This document shows, one piece after another, positions 7,626-14,583 of a stretch of 34,848 nucleotides of DNA. The DNA lies in contig SVOV01000026.1 in NCBI GenBank assembly GCA_015066205.1, forward strand, positions 1-34,848. The letters run 5' to 3'. Each line of letters opens with the position of its first letter. Within the stretch, counting starts at the first letter, position 1. Made by a program: the position numbers and the translations under genes. This stretch comes from Oscillospiraceae bacterium. Lineage in GTDB: Bacteria; Bacillota; Clostridia; Oscillospirales; Acutalibacteraceae. Under the pieces are notes generated by a model that did no database searches, had not been told where the DNA came from, and was given only the letters and a program-made list of their open reading frames with translations.

Positions 7626-8432
7626 ATGAAATACAGAGTTTCAGGTATTGTTTTAATTGTCACTTTATTGGTTTTATCTTTTTCTTTTGTTTTTTTGTGC
7701 AATGCTATCGAAAATACGGATGATTTCAAAACAGAAAAAATCGGAATAGTTGTAAAAAAAGAAAACATATCTGACAGTAATTGGTGGGTTGATTACAATT
7801 CCTTGGGAATTGATTCCATACAAAAAATCATCCCTGTTTTCGAGGATAGCAACGGAGATGTCTATTATAATGTATATCATAAAACCAACGAGCTTGAAGA
7901 TATTCTTGAATTAAAGGCAGAGCTTGAAAAATCTAAAAAAATTGACTATGTGGGACTTATAGGTTTTGTGTCATCAGAACCTGCTGCTTTTGATGTAACA
8001 CTTGACGGCAAAGTAACAGCTGAAGATGCCCGTTTTGCTTTGAGGTGCTCCATAGGACTTGAAAGCTGTTCTGCGTTACAGCTTCTGAGGGGGGACACTG
8101 ACGGGAACGGCAAAGTAACAGCTGAAGATGCAAGATGCATACTTCGGTGCTCGGTCGGTTTACCTGCCGAAATTGACGAAAAGTATGATTTTGCCGTTGA
8201 CAGCCTGATTATAAGTATCAAAGAAGAATGTATGCCTGATACAACTGAACTGACACCTGAGTTTTTCGAAAATGATCTTATAAAAGAGGTAGAATATCTT
8301 CTCGGAAACAGAGCTTATTGTGTGTATCTGAATGAGCCGGGAGAAGATAATCTTTTCAGGCTAAAGGAATATCTTGAAAATAATGAAAAAATAGAGAATG
8401 TTGAGTTTAATATGACGGGTCAAACCGGTTGA
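7626..8432 (+). CDS. Secreted protein with an internal dockerin type I domain
   Basis: A 268-residue exported protein. Residues 5-28 form a signal peptide or membrane anchor. Residues 123-180 hold two dockerin type I repeats, each D-x-x-x-D-G-K-V-T-A-E-D-A-R with the second half L-R-C-S-x-G-L; the Asp/Asn positions are the calcium ligands. In known systems dockerins bind cohesins, on scaffolds or the cell surface. Here the dockerin is in the middle rather than at an end. The flanks (about 64-115 and 217-263) resemble each other: Tyr/Val strand, acidic turn, L-K-x-x-L-E, K-I-x-x-V-E/G-x. That could be a duplicated small alpha/beta domain like the subtilisin propeptide (I9) fold, by inference. 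AAGGAGG lies upstream. TTA/TTG leucine codons are commoner than in neighbours. Confidence 0.8.
   Translation: MKYRVSGIVLIVTLLVLSFSFVFLCNAIENTDDFKTEKIGIVVKKENISDSNWWVDYNSLGIDSIQKIIPVFEDSNGDVYYNVYHKTNELEDILELKAELEKSKKIDYVGLIGFVSSEPAAFDVTLDGKVTAEDARFALRCSIGLESCSALQLLRGDTDGNGKVTAEDARCILRCSVGLPAEIDEKYDFAVDSLIISIKEECMPDTTELTPEFFENDLIKEVEYLLGNRAYCVYLNEPGEDNLFRLKEYLENNEKIENVEFNMTGQTG
8005..8131 (+). repeat. 25-bp exact repeat inside the dockerin coding sequence
   Basis: Positions 8005-8029 and 8107-8131 are identical at every base, including synonymous sites, and encode the D-G-K-V-T-A-E-D-A core of the two calcium loops. Identity at third positions points to recent duplication or gene conversion. 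Confidence 0.8.
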
Positions 8433-8458
8433 TTATTCTGAACCTAATTAACACTATC

Positions 8459-8487
8459 GGGGCTGTATTGAATACAGCCCCTTGTTT
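8459..8487. terminator. Intrinsic terminator between convergent genes
   Basis: Perfect 10-bp stem GGGGCTGTAT/ATACAGCCCC (8459-8468 with 8472-8481), 3-nt loop, then TTGTTTTA on the plus side. The minus side lacks a good U-tract, so its action on the convergent gene is less certain. Confidence 0.75.
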
Positions 8488-8505
8488 TATACAGCGGAAT
8501 AAAAA

Positions 8506-9420
8506 TTATTTATAAAAATCATAGTTCGGATTGAAGAAAACTGTGTCCTTGTTAGCTTCCTTGAATTCTTCAAGCTTTTTGAGATCCTTATGCTTTTCAT
8601 CAATACGGAAGCGGAAGAGGGCATGGGTTTCTGTGACATGATCCTTGATTTCAAAAATACCGTCTGCAGTCGCATATATATTTTTTCTCGGATCGGGATC
8701 ATTTGTTGTGGCATCAAAAAAGCATATTACAAACTCGTCCCCTGCAAAAGCGCGCATATCATTAAGCTCAACAGCCATATAATAGGTGTTATCGTCCCGA
8801 AAATATATTGTATCATCCGTAAAATTCATATAAGCGAATAACGGCTCTGTACCTATAACAAAATTCTGATTTCTGAAAAATACATAATTATCATCTGTAA
8901 TTTTTTCACCGTCAGTACGGGTAATTTCAAATAAAGCATAAAGCGAATCGAAAATCTGCCATTCAAATTCTGCCGTTCCCTTTAAGGGCGAACCGCTGAC
9001 ACATACATTGTCCAGCTTTTTGCCTTCGGTAATGCTGATGAATTTATAGATATATCCCCCGTTTGTTACCGTCTGATTTACGGGAACGGATGTATCGTAG
9101 TCAAGAAGAATTTCTCTGAAGCTACCCTTGTCTTCTCTTGATGCAACAGAGTAAATATCATCGGATTTCTCGATGAGCTGTCTTAATTTTTCGGTTGTAT
9201 AAGTTCTTTTCGCATTTTCTGTTTTTTCCTTGAGATATTCTATGTGCTCCGGTGTGCCGGCATTGATAAAGCCTGATGCACCGGCTCCTATGAGAAGACA
9301 TAACATTAAAGCTGTGATCGTTGAAACGGTAATTACGGCTTTTCTTTTTATTGATACTTTTTTATTATGTCTTTCCACCTGTTGTGTTATACATTCAATC
9401 ATTTCATTGTTGGTTTTCAT
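8506..9420 (-). CDS. Membrane-anchored partner of the ECF sigma factor, candidate anti-sigma factor
   Basis: A 304-residue protein read from the ATG at 9420, which overlaps the end of the sigma-factor gene by 17 bases; an AGGAGG lies 12 bases upstream inside that gene. It has a short cytoplasmic N-terminus (1-27), one membrane helix (about 30-50, from KAVITVSTITALMLCLL to GAGASGF) and a large outer domain with no family that I recognise. The topology, and its place directly after an ECF sigma gene, are those of many anti-sigma factors that hold the sigma at the membrane until a signal arrives. No zinc-binding H-x-x-x-C-x-x-C motif is seen, so it is not a ZAS-type anti-sigma; the function is inferred from context. 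Confidence 0.65.
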   Translation of the reverse strand: MKTNNEMIECITQQVERHNKKVSIKRKAVITVSTITALMLCLLIGAGASGFINAGTPEHIEYLKEKTENAKRTYTTEKLRQLIEKSDDIYSVASREDKGSFREILLDYDTSVPVNQTVTNGGYIYKFISITEGKKLDNVCVSGSPLKGTAEFEWQIFDSLYALFEITRTDGEKITDDNYVFFRNQNFVIGTEPLFAYMNFTDDTIYFRDDNTYYMAVELNDMRAFAGDEFVICFFDATTNDPDPRKNIYATADGIFEIKDHVTETHALFRFRIDEKHKDLKKLEEFKEANKDTVFFNPNYDFYK

Positions 9421-9961
9421 AAGTGTAGCCTTCCTCCTGTAATAATTTTTTAAGGGATTTTCTTGCTCTTGAAACAAGTACCTCAATGCTGTGGACATTC
9501 TTTTGCATTATTTCTGCACATTCCTTGTTTGAAAGCTCCTCAAAGTATGTAAGCCATAAAATTTCTCTGTATTCGCCTTTGAGCTTTCCCATAGCATCAA
9601 GTACATTCAGCTTTTGTTCATCTGAAAAGTATTTTTCCTCGAGTGTTCGTATGTCTTCTGAAAACAGCGGTGAATTCATTTCAAGGGGAACGCATTTTGA
9701 CCGTTTTTTCATATATTTATATGCCTTGTGCTTTCCGATGGTATAAAGCCATGTTTTGAATGAAGCTACATTTCTGTATTTCGGCTTCTTTATAAACAGA
9801 TATACAAAGGTGTCCTGTGTCAGCTCCTCTGCGATGTATTCATCCCCTGTAACAGAAAGAAGAAAATATTCGAGCCCCGCGCGATAGGCTTCAACTATTT
9901 CTGTTATGGCTTCCTTGTCACCGCCGAGAAAACGGCGGTAGTTGTCCGCTCCGTCTGTCAT
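9404..9961 (-). CDS. ECF-type RNA polymerase sigma factor
   Basis: A 185-residue sigma-70 family protein of group 4 (ECF). Region 2 spans about 25-90, with AEELTQDTFVYLF and SFKTWLYTIGKHKAYKYMKKR matching the core-binding and -10 recognition helices. Region 4 spans about 120-175, with Y-R-E-I-L-W-L-T-Y-F-E-E-L-S-N-K-E-C-A-E-I-M and a helix-turn-helix ending VSRARKSLKKLL. It should direct RNA polymerase to an alternative promoter set, probably in response to an envelope signal relayed by the membrane protein encoded downstream. The ATG has AAAGGAGTG upstream. A palindrome precedes the gene and could be its control site. Confidence 0.92.
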   Translation of the reverse strand: MTDGADNYRRFLGGDKEAITEIVEAYRAGLEYFLLSVTGDEYIAEELTQDTFVYLFIKKPKYRNVASFKTWLYTIGKHKAYKYMKKRSKCVPLEMNSPLFSEDIRTLEEKYFSDEQKLNVLDAMGKLKGEYREILWLTYFEELSNKECAEIMQKNVHSIEVLVSRARKSLKKLLQEEGYTYENQQ

Positions 9962-9977
9962 ACTCTCACTCCTTTCC

Positions 9978-10000
9978 GAAAGTGTTTTTCATTCACTTTC
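9978..10000 (-). promoter_or_regulatory. Palindrome upstream of the ECF sigma gene
   Basis: Perfect 7-bp arms GAAAGTG/CACTTTC with a 9-bp spacer, 17 bp before the start codon. It could be an operator or a leader hairpin. No standard sigma-A promoter is obvious upstream, which would suit control by the ECF sigma itself, by inference. Confidence 0.4.
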
Positions 10001-10055
10001 AACAATTAAAGCCGTTTTGTCCTTAAAACCTCACACCTGCTTTTAATTTTTTTGT

Positions 10056-10097
10056 AAAAATAAAAACGAAGACGGACTTTTTTAAGCGTCTTCGTTT
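10056..10097 (-). terminator. Intrinsic terminator of the PHP phosphatase gene
   Basis: An 11-bp perfect stem (10064-10074 with 10087-10097) of AAACGAAGACG/CGTCTTCGTTT, followed on the minus strand by TTATTTTTA. Confidence 0.75.
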
Positions 10098-10105
10098 ACT
10101 TATGT

Positions 10106-10897
10106 TTATTTTCTTAAAAGATCTTCAAAATCGAGAACCTCAATGCCCTCGTATATTTTGTCGGACTCCTCGAAGTGACAGAGAAGGAAATCCTTATCGT
10201 GGCAGTCGGAGGTCATAATGAAGGTTCCTCCGTGCTCCTTGATGAAATCGGCAATTTCCCGTCTGGGGTAGGGGGTAGTTCTCTTTTTTCTTGAAATTGC
10301 TCCCGTGTTGATCTCAAAGGGAATTCCCATCTTTATAAGGTGGAGAGCCGCATCCTGCCATGCCTTTACATAACGGGGATCCTTTTCGTCAAAAAGCTCG
10401 TAATTTTCATTGAATTTTGTAACGAGGTCAAAGTGTGCAATAAAGCCGACCTCGGGAAGGTCTGCGATTTTTTTTGTCATTTCGTAATAAGCCTCGGCAT
10501 AGGAGAGCATATCGCCGCCGAAATATTTATCGGCATCCCTCTTCTGCTCATCACCGCTTCCGTCAACGGTAAGAAGCTTGCCGTCAATGTCTATATAATG
10601 CACGGCACCGAGGAAATAATCAAAGCCCTCACGGTCCATATCGGAAATAACATCAAGCTCGCTTCCGCAGTATATTCTTATTTTATCCTTATACTTTTCC
10701 TTGAGTTCGTTAATCTCTTTTATGTAATCTGCAATTTTTTCTTTTCTTATGCAGTATGTAAGATCTCTCGAGGTGTATGAATGGGTTGAAAAGCCGAGAG
10801 CGTGCATTCCGTTTTCTATAGCGGCAAGCACCATTTCTTCTGCGGAATTTTTCCCGTCGCAGTATGTGGTATGGGTATGAAAATTTGAACGAATCAT
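10106..10897 (-). CDS. PHP-family phosphatase, histidinol-phosphatase-like
   Basis: A 263-residue PHP-domain protein. The opening N-F-H-T-H-T-T-Y-C-D-G (residues 5-15; His7 and His9) is the first metal-binding motif of the family. GFSTHSY (35-41), a conserved Glu in C-G-S-E-L-D, GAVHYID, I-A-H-F-D-L-V and MTSDCHD supply the others, so the metal site looks complete. Relatives labelled HisJ/HisK remove phosphate from L-histidinol phosphate in histidine synthesis. No other his gene is near, so the substrate is inferred. The ATG has CTGAGGT upstream; the gene is a single unit with its own promoter and terminator. Confidence 0.85.
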   Translation of the reverse strand: MIRSNFHTHTTYCDGKNSAEEMVLAAIENGMHALGFSTHSYTSRDLTYCIRKEKIADYIKEINELKEKYKDKIRIYCGSELDVISDMDREGFDYFLGAVHYIDIDGKLLTVDGSGDEQKRDADKYFGGDMLSYAEAYYEMTKKIADLPEVGFIAHFDLVTKFNENYELFDEKDPRYVKAWQDAALHLIKMGIPFEINTGAISRKKRTTPYPRREIADFIKEHGGTFIMTSDCHDKDFLLCHFEESDKIYEGIEVLDFEDLLRK

Positions 10898-10931
10898 AGT
10901 TTTACCTCAGTTTTCTTTTTATCCGCAAATA

Positions 10932-10960
10932 ATTATATAGGTTATTTCCTTGTTAGTCAA
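10932..10960 (-). promoter_or_regulatory. Sigma-A promoter of the PHP phosphatase gene
   Basis: On the minus strand TTGACT (10960-10955), 17 bp, TATAAT (10937-10932). Divergent from the bioY promoter; the two -35 boxes are only 7 bp apart. Confidence 0.75.
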
Positions 10961-10967
10961 CAGAAAC

Positions 10968-10996
10968 TTGTATTGTCGGCAGTGTTATGATATTAT
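10968..10996 (+). promoter_or_regulatory. Candidate promoter of bioY
   Basis: TTGTAT (10968-10973), 17 bp, TATTAT (10991-10996). TATGAT at 10986-10991 is an alternative -10. Confidence 0.4.
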
Positions 10997-11022
10997 AAAT
11001 AAAAACAGGGGAGGGGAGAAAA

Positions 11023-11562
11023 ATGAAAAAGCAGAGAATTCAGTCTATGATATTTATTGCTCTTTTTGCTACCCTTATGTGCGTCGGAGCGTGGCTTCAT
11101 TTTCCATCGGCAGTCCCCGCTACAATGCAGACCTTTGTTGCTATGACCGCTCTCGGACTCATAGGCAGTAAAAACACCTTTATTATGCTTCTTATCTATA
11201 TTTTTCTCGGTATAACAGGGCTTCCCGTATTTTCGGGCTTTACAAGCGGAATAGGAGCTCTTTCGGGCCCCACAGCGGGCTTTATCTGGGGCTTTCTTTT
11301 AGGTGTTCCCGTGTTTTATCTTTCACAGAAATTTATACGGGGCAGATTTTCTTTATATATAGGATATATTATTTATATTATATTACATTATATAACGGGT
11401 GCTTTATGGTATTGTTATTTTACCACGAAGGAGCTGACTGTTCAGGGAATTCTTGCATCCTCTCTTGTAACGGTAGTTCCCTTTATCATTCCCGACTGTG
11501 TAAAAATGCTTCTCGCCTCTCTTACGGTAAAAAGGCTTAAGAAAATAATAAAAACACTGTAA
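11023..11562 (+). CDS. bioY: Biotin transporter BioY (ECF-type S component)
   Basis: A 179-residue membrane protein with about six hydrophobic segments. The family pattern is clear: an early P-A-T-M-Q-T-F-V-A-M block (about 32-41), G-L-P-V-F-S-G-F-T-S-G-I-G-A-L-S-G-P-T-A-G-F-I-W-G-F (about 66-91) and a C-terminal P-F-I-I-P-D-C-V-K block. BioY binds biotin in the membrane and imports it alone or with the EcfA/EcfT energising module, which is not in this window. A solitary bioY with no biotin synthesis gene nearby suggests reliance on external biotin, by inference. GGGGAGGGGAG lies just before the ATG. I could not find a convincing BirA site in the shared upstream region. Confidence 0.92.
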   Translation: MKKQRIQSMIFIALFATLMCVGAWLHFPSAVPATMQTFVAMTALGLIGSKNTFIMLLIYIFLGITGLPVFSGFTSGIGALSGPTAGFIWGFLLGVPVFYLSQKFIRGRFSLYIGYIIYIILHYITGALWYCYFTTKELTVQGILASSLVTVVPFIIPDCVKMLLASLTVKRLKKIIKTL

Positions 11563-11576
11563 AAACGGTTTTGCTT

Positions 11577-11603
11577 TCCGACTCCTTACGGGCTCGGATT
11601 TTT
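11577..11603 (+). terminator. Weak terminator after bioY
   Basis: A short stem TCCGA/TCGGA (11577-11581 with 11594-11598), 12-nt loop and five T. Weak by itself. Confidence 0.35.
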
Positions 11604-11639
11604 AATTTGTGAAAAAAATGAAAATTCTGAAAAAAGCTG

Positions 11640-11668
11640 TTGACAAAGCGAATAATCTCTGTTATTAT
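11640..11668 (+). promoter_or_regulatory. Sigma-A promoter of the amino-acid ABC operon
   Basis: TTGACA (11640-11645), 17 bp, TATTAT (11663-11668): near consensus. Leader of about 50 nt. Confidence 0.75.
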
Positions 11669-11727
11669 ATGCCTATGCTTTATTAAGGTAAAGTGCTAAA
11701 AAGTTAAATTGAAAGAGGTAACAGACA

Positions 11728-12567
11728 ATGAAAAAGACATTATCCGTAATTCTTGCCGCTCTTTTAGCTCTCGGTTGCGTTCTTATGTTCGCATCCTGCG
11801 GCGGTAACACAGAAGAAACAACAGCTCCCGCAGACGATACAACTGCTGCTGAGGACACAACAGCTGCCCAGAGCGATCTCGCTTATATCCTTGACAAGGG
11901 CACTCTCGTTGTCGGCGTAACAGAGTACAAGCCTATGGACTATCTTGATGAAAACAATGAGTGGACAGGCTTTGATGCAGAATATGCAAGAGCAGTTGCC
12001 AAGGAGCTCGGCGTTGAGGTTGAATTCATCGAAATCGAATGGGATAACAAGGAATTCGAGGTTAAGTCAAAGAAGATCGACTGCGTATGGAACGGTATGA
12101 CCATCACAGACGCTCTCAAGGAATCAATGGATATCACTGATCCCTATGTAAAGAATGCTCAGGTCGTTGTTATGCCTAAGGACAAGGCTGCTGATTATAC
12201 AACAGTTGAAAGCATCAAGGATCTCTCCTTTGCTGTTGAGGTTGAGTCTGCAGGTAAGGGCGTTGCTGAAGAAAACGGCTTTAACTATACAGAGCTTACC
12301 TATCAGTCAGATGCTATCCTTGAGGTACACACAGGCAAGGCTGACGCTTGCATTATTGACCTTACAATGGCTGATGCTCTTACAGCTGAAGGCTCAACCT
12401 ATGAAAACCTTACAAAGGTTCTCTCCCTTAACGAAGAAGAATACGGCATCGGCTGCCGCAAGGGCTCAGATCTTTGCACAAAGATCAATGAGATCACAGA
12501 CAAGCTTATCGCTGATGGCACTCTTGATGCTCTCGCACAGAAATATGAGCTTACTCTCGTTAAATAA
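11728..12567 (+). CDS. Polar amino-acid ABC transporter, substrate-binding lipoprotein
   Basis: A 279-residue solute-binding protein of the family 3 type (SBP_bac_3). It has a signal with lipobox F-A-S-C (Cys24), a Thr/Ala/Glu linker (about 25-48), then the binding fold: G-T-L-V-V-G-V-T-E-Y-K-P-M-D-Y (about 58-72), WTGFDAEYARAVAKELG, D-C-V-W-N-G-M-T-I-T and a second-lobe G-K-A-D-A-C-I-I-D. It captures an amino acid outside the cell and delivers it to the permease encoded next. The ligand cannot be assigned safely; Glu, Gln, Arg, His and cystine are the usual choices. It heads the operon and is separated from the permease by a hairpin, which would raise its level over the membrane parts. Confidence 0.93.
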   Translation: MKKTLSVILAALLALGCVLMFASCGGNTEETTAPADDTTAAEDTTAAQSDLAYILDKGTLVVGVTEYKPMDYLDENNEWTGFDAEYARAVAKELGVEVEFIEIEWDNKEFEVKSKKIDCVWNGMTITDALKESMDITDPYVKNAQVVVMPKDKAADYTTVESIKDLSFAVEVESAGKGVAEENGFNYTELTYQSDAILEVHTGKADACIIDLTMADALTAEGSTYENLTKVLSLNEEEYGIGCRKGSDLCTKINEITDKLIADGTLDALAQKYELTLVK

Positions 12568-12585
12568 GTAATTTAATAATCAGGG

Positions 12586-12617
12586 GCAGAAGACTCCTCG
12601 CGGGTCTTCTGCTTTTT
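12586..12617 (+). terminator. Intercistronic terminator hairpin, probably leaky
   Basis: Perfect 9-bp stem GCAGAAGAC/GTCTTCTGC (12586-12594 with 12604-12612), 9-nt loop, five T. It sits 18 bp before the permease ATG with no room for a new promoter, so some transcripts must read through. Confidence 0.75.
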
Positions 12618-12634
12618 GATGTTCGGGTGATATT

Positions 12635-13330
12635 ATGTTTTGGACTGTAACCGAAAGCCTTCTTGAAGGCTTTATGACCACACTTGAATTATTCTGTCTT
12701 ACTCTGCTTTTTGCAATTCCTCTGGGACTTATAATCTCCTTCGGCTCAATGAGTAAGATATTTCCCATAAAGTGGCTTTCAAAGACAGTGGTATGGATAA
12801 TAAGAGGAACACCTCTTATGCTTCAGCTGATAGTAGTTTTCTACGGCCCCGAGCTTATCGGCAGTGCGATAGGTGAGCTGGGAATCGATAATCCGCTGTT
12901 CAATGCTCTTGCTGAAATGAAAGGACTTGAACGCTTTCCCTCCGTGCTTGTAGCTTTTGTAATAAACTACGCCTGCTATTTCTCCGAAATATACCGAGGA
13001 GGTATCGAAAGCATTCCCAAGGGACAGTATGAGGCCTGTCAGGTGCTCGGTATGACAAAGAGCCAGACCTTCTTCAAGGTCGTGCTCCTTCAGGTAATAA
13101 AGAGAATCGTTCCTCCTATGGGTAATGAGATCATAACTCTTGTCAAGGATACATCTCTTGCAAGAACCATTGCCGTATATGAAATTATCTGGAATGCTCA
13201 GAAATTCATTAAAAACGGCGGTCTTCTCTGGCCTCTTATTTATGCCGGTGCGTTCTATCTTATTTTCAACGGTCTTCTCACTGTCATTTTCTCCCGTATA
13301 GAAAAGAAAATGGACTATTTCAAGGCTTAA
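12635..13330 (+). CDS. Polar amino-acid ABC transporter, permease
   Basis: A 231-residue inner-membrane permease of the His/Glu/Gln/Arg/opine family. It has an N-terminal helix, a conserved V-V-W-I-I-R-G-T-P-L-M-L-Q-L stretch (about 52-65) and the cytoplasmic EAA loop with E-I-Y-R-G-G-I-E-S-I-P-K-G-Q-Y-E-A (about 118-134) followed by LGMTKSQTFFKVVLLQ, the contact for the ATPase. It is complete and of family length. Only one permease gene is present, so it probably acts as a homodimer. GGGTGA lies upstream of the ATG. The ATPase gene follows after 13 bp. Confidence 0.93.
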   Translation: MFWTVTESLLEGFMTTLELFCLTLLFAIPLGLIISFGSMSKIFPIKWLSKTVVWIIRGTPLMLQLIVVFYGPELIGSAIGELGIDNPLFNALAEMKGLERFPSVLVAFVINYACYFSEIYRGGIESIPKGQYEACQVLGMTKSQTFFKVVLLQVIKRIVPPMGNEIITLVKDTSLARTIAVYEIIWNAQKFIKNGGLLWPLIYAGAFYLIFNGLLTVIFSRIEKKMDYFKA

Positions 13331-13343
13331 GGAGGGGAAATGA

Positions 13344-14126
13344 ATGGCTATACTTGAAGTTAATGAGCTTAAAAAGAGCTTCGGTAAAAATGAGGTTCTC
13401 AAAGGCATTTCCCTGTCCCTCGATGAAGGTCAGGTATTATCCATAATCGGCTCTTCGGGAAGCGGAAAGACAACACTTCTCCGCTGTATAAATTTCCTTG
13501 AAACAGCAGACAGCGGTACTATATATGTTGACGGCGATGTAATATTCGACGGAAACGATATGACAAAGCATAAAGCAAAGGAAACAAGAGAAAAGCAGCT
13601 GAAGATCGGTCTTGTTTTTCAGCAGTTCAATCTTTTCCCGCAGTACAATGTTTTTGACAATGTGACCCTTGCCGTAAAGCTCAAGGCAAAGGAACGCCCC
13701 GATTACAAGGCTGATAAAAAGCAGATAATCAAGGAGATCAATGAAAATGCTGTCAAGATATTAACGGATATGGGGCTTTATGATAAAATAAACTCCTATC
13801 CCTGGCAGCTTTCGGGCGGTCAGCAGCAGCGTGTTGCGATAGCCCGTGCTCTGGCACTTGAACCGAAGATACTTTTCTTTGATGAGCCCACCTCTGCTCT
13901 TGATCCCGAGCTTACCATTGAGGTACTCAAGGTAATCAAGGAGCTTCGCAATATGGGAAGAACCATGGTGGTCGTTACCCACGAAATGGAATTCGCAAGA
14001 AATGTTTCCGATAAGGTCATTTTTATGGCTGACGGAATCATTGAGGAGGCAGGAACACCCTCCGAGGTGTTCGATTCTCCGAAATCGGAAAAGACCCGTG
14101 CCTTCCTCGCAAAGTCATTTGAATAA
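13344..14126 (+). CDS. Polar amino-acid ABC transporter, ATP-binding protein
   Basis: A 260-residue ABC ATPase with every core motif: Walker A GSSGSGKTT (36-44), Q-loop in V-F-Q-Q-F-N-L-F (91-98), signature L-S-G-G-Q (156-160), Walker B I-L-F-F-D-E (176-181) with D-loop S-A-L-D, and switch His213 in V-T-H-E-M. The sequence belongs to the polar amino-acid importer branch (GlnQ/HisP-like). It powers uptake through the permease encoded just upstream. Two ATGs are close together; the one at 13344 is in frame, while the one at 13340 opens a five-codon dead end. AAGGAGGGG lies directly before it. It ends the operon before a strong terminator. Confidence 0.95.
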   Translation: MAILEVNELKKSFGKNEVLKGISLSLDEGQVLSIIGSSGSGKTTLLRCINFLETADSGTIYVDGDVIFDGNDMTKHKAKETREKQLKIGLVFQQFNLFPQYNVFDNVTLAVKLKAKERPDYKADKKQIIKEINENAVKILTDMGLYDKINSYPWQLSGGQQQRVAIARALALEPKILFFDEPTSALDPELTIEVLKVIKELRNMGRTMVVVTHEMEFARNVSDKVIFMADGIIEEAGTPSEVFDSPKSEKTRAFLAKSFE

Positions 14127-14134
14127 GCTTTTTT

Positions 14135-14165
14135 TCAGACATTCTTCGGGATGTCTGATTTTTTT
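14135..14165 (+). terminator. Intrinsic terminator of the ABC operon
   Basis: A 10-bp stem (14135-14144 with 14149-14158, one G-T pair) closed by a UUCG tetraloop, followed by seven T. Confidence 0.85.
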
Positions 14166-14470
14166 GTGTTTTACGGTGTAATTATCATAACAAAACCGCA
14201 TATATATGGTATAAGGGAGCTTGTACAGTATATTTATAGTGATATTGCAGTAAAAAAAGTCTTTTACTTTGGTGAAAATAAACAGTAAATATTACAAATT
14301 GTAACCATTAAAAATGTAAATGTCATTTTTGTTAGGTTTTCACAAAAAAACGGGTGTTTGAAAAATCGGATAAGAAAAAATAAACTCAAAAAACCGCAAA
14401 TATAGGAGTTTCTCATTTTTTGGCTCAAAAGCACTTGTGCAAAATACACAAAATTGAAAAACTTTTTGAT
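14166..14470. other. AT-rich intergenic stretch
   Basis: About 300 bp of AT-rich DNA without a credible gene. Minor features only: AGTAAAA/TTTTACT (14249-14255 with 14262-14268), TTACA/TGTAA (14292-14304) and AAAAATG/CATTTTT (14310-14316 with 14324-14330). I looked for a c-di-AMP (ydaO) riboswitch, common before cell-wall genes, and could not recognise one. Confidence 0.5.
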
Positions 14471-14499
14471 TTGACATTTGAAATATCTTTGAATATAAT
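14471..14499 (+). promoter_or_regulatory. Consensus sigma-A promoter of the 3D-domain gene
   Basis: TTGACA (14471-14476), 17 bp, TATAAT (14494-14499): a perfect match. Leader of about 78 nt. Confidence 0.85.
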
Positions 14500-14583
14500 G
14501 TGCAAAGTCTTAACCCCGATGATTATTGAGCACTAAAAAATACATAAAATCAGCTCGATAAAAGTTTAGGATAGGAGAGTATT

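Noticed and set aside
10898-11022. BirA operator upstream of bioY
   Set aside because: Only fragments such as TTGTTAGTCAACAG are present; the usual long-spaced inverted repeat is not evident.
14166-14583. c-di-AMP (ydaO) or other riboswitch before the 3D-domain gene
   Set aside because: The gene context invites it, but I cannot recognise the conserved core, and the predicted leader is only about 78 nt.
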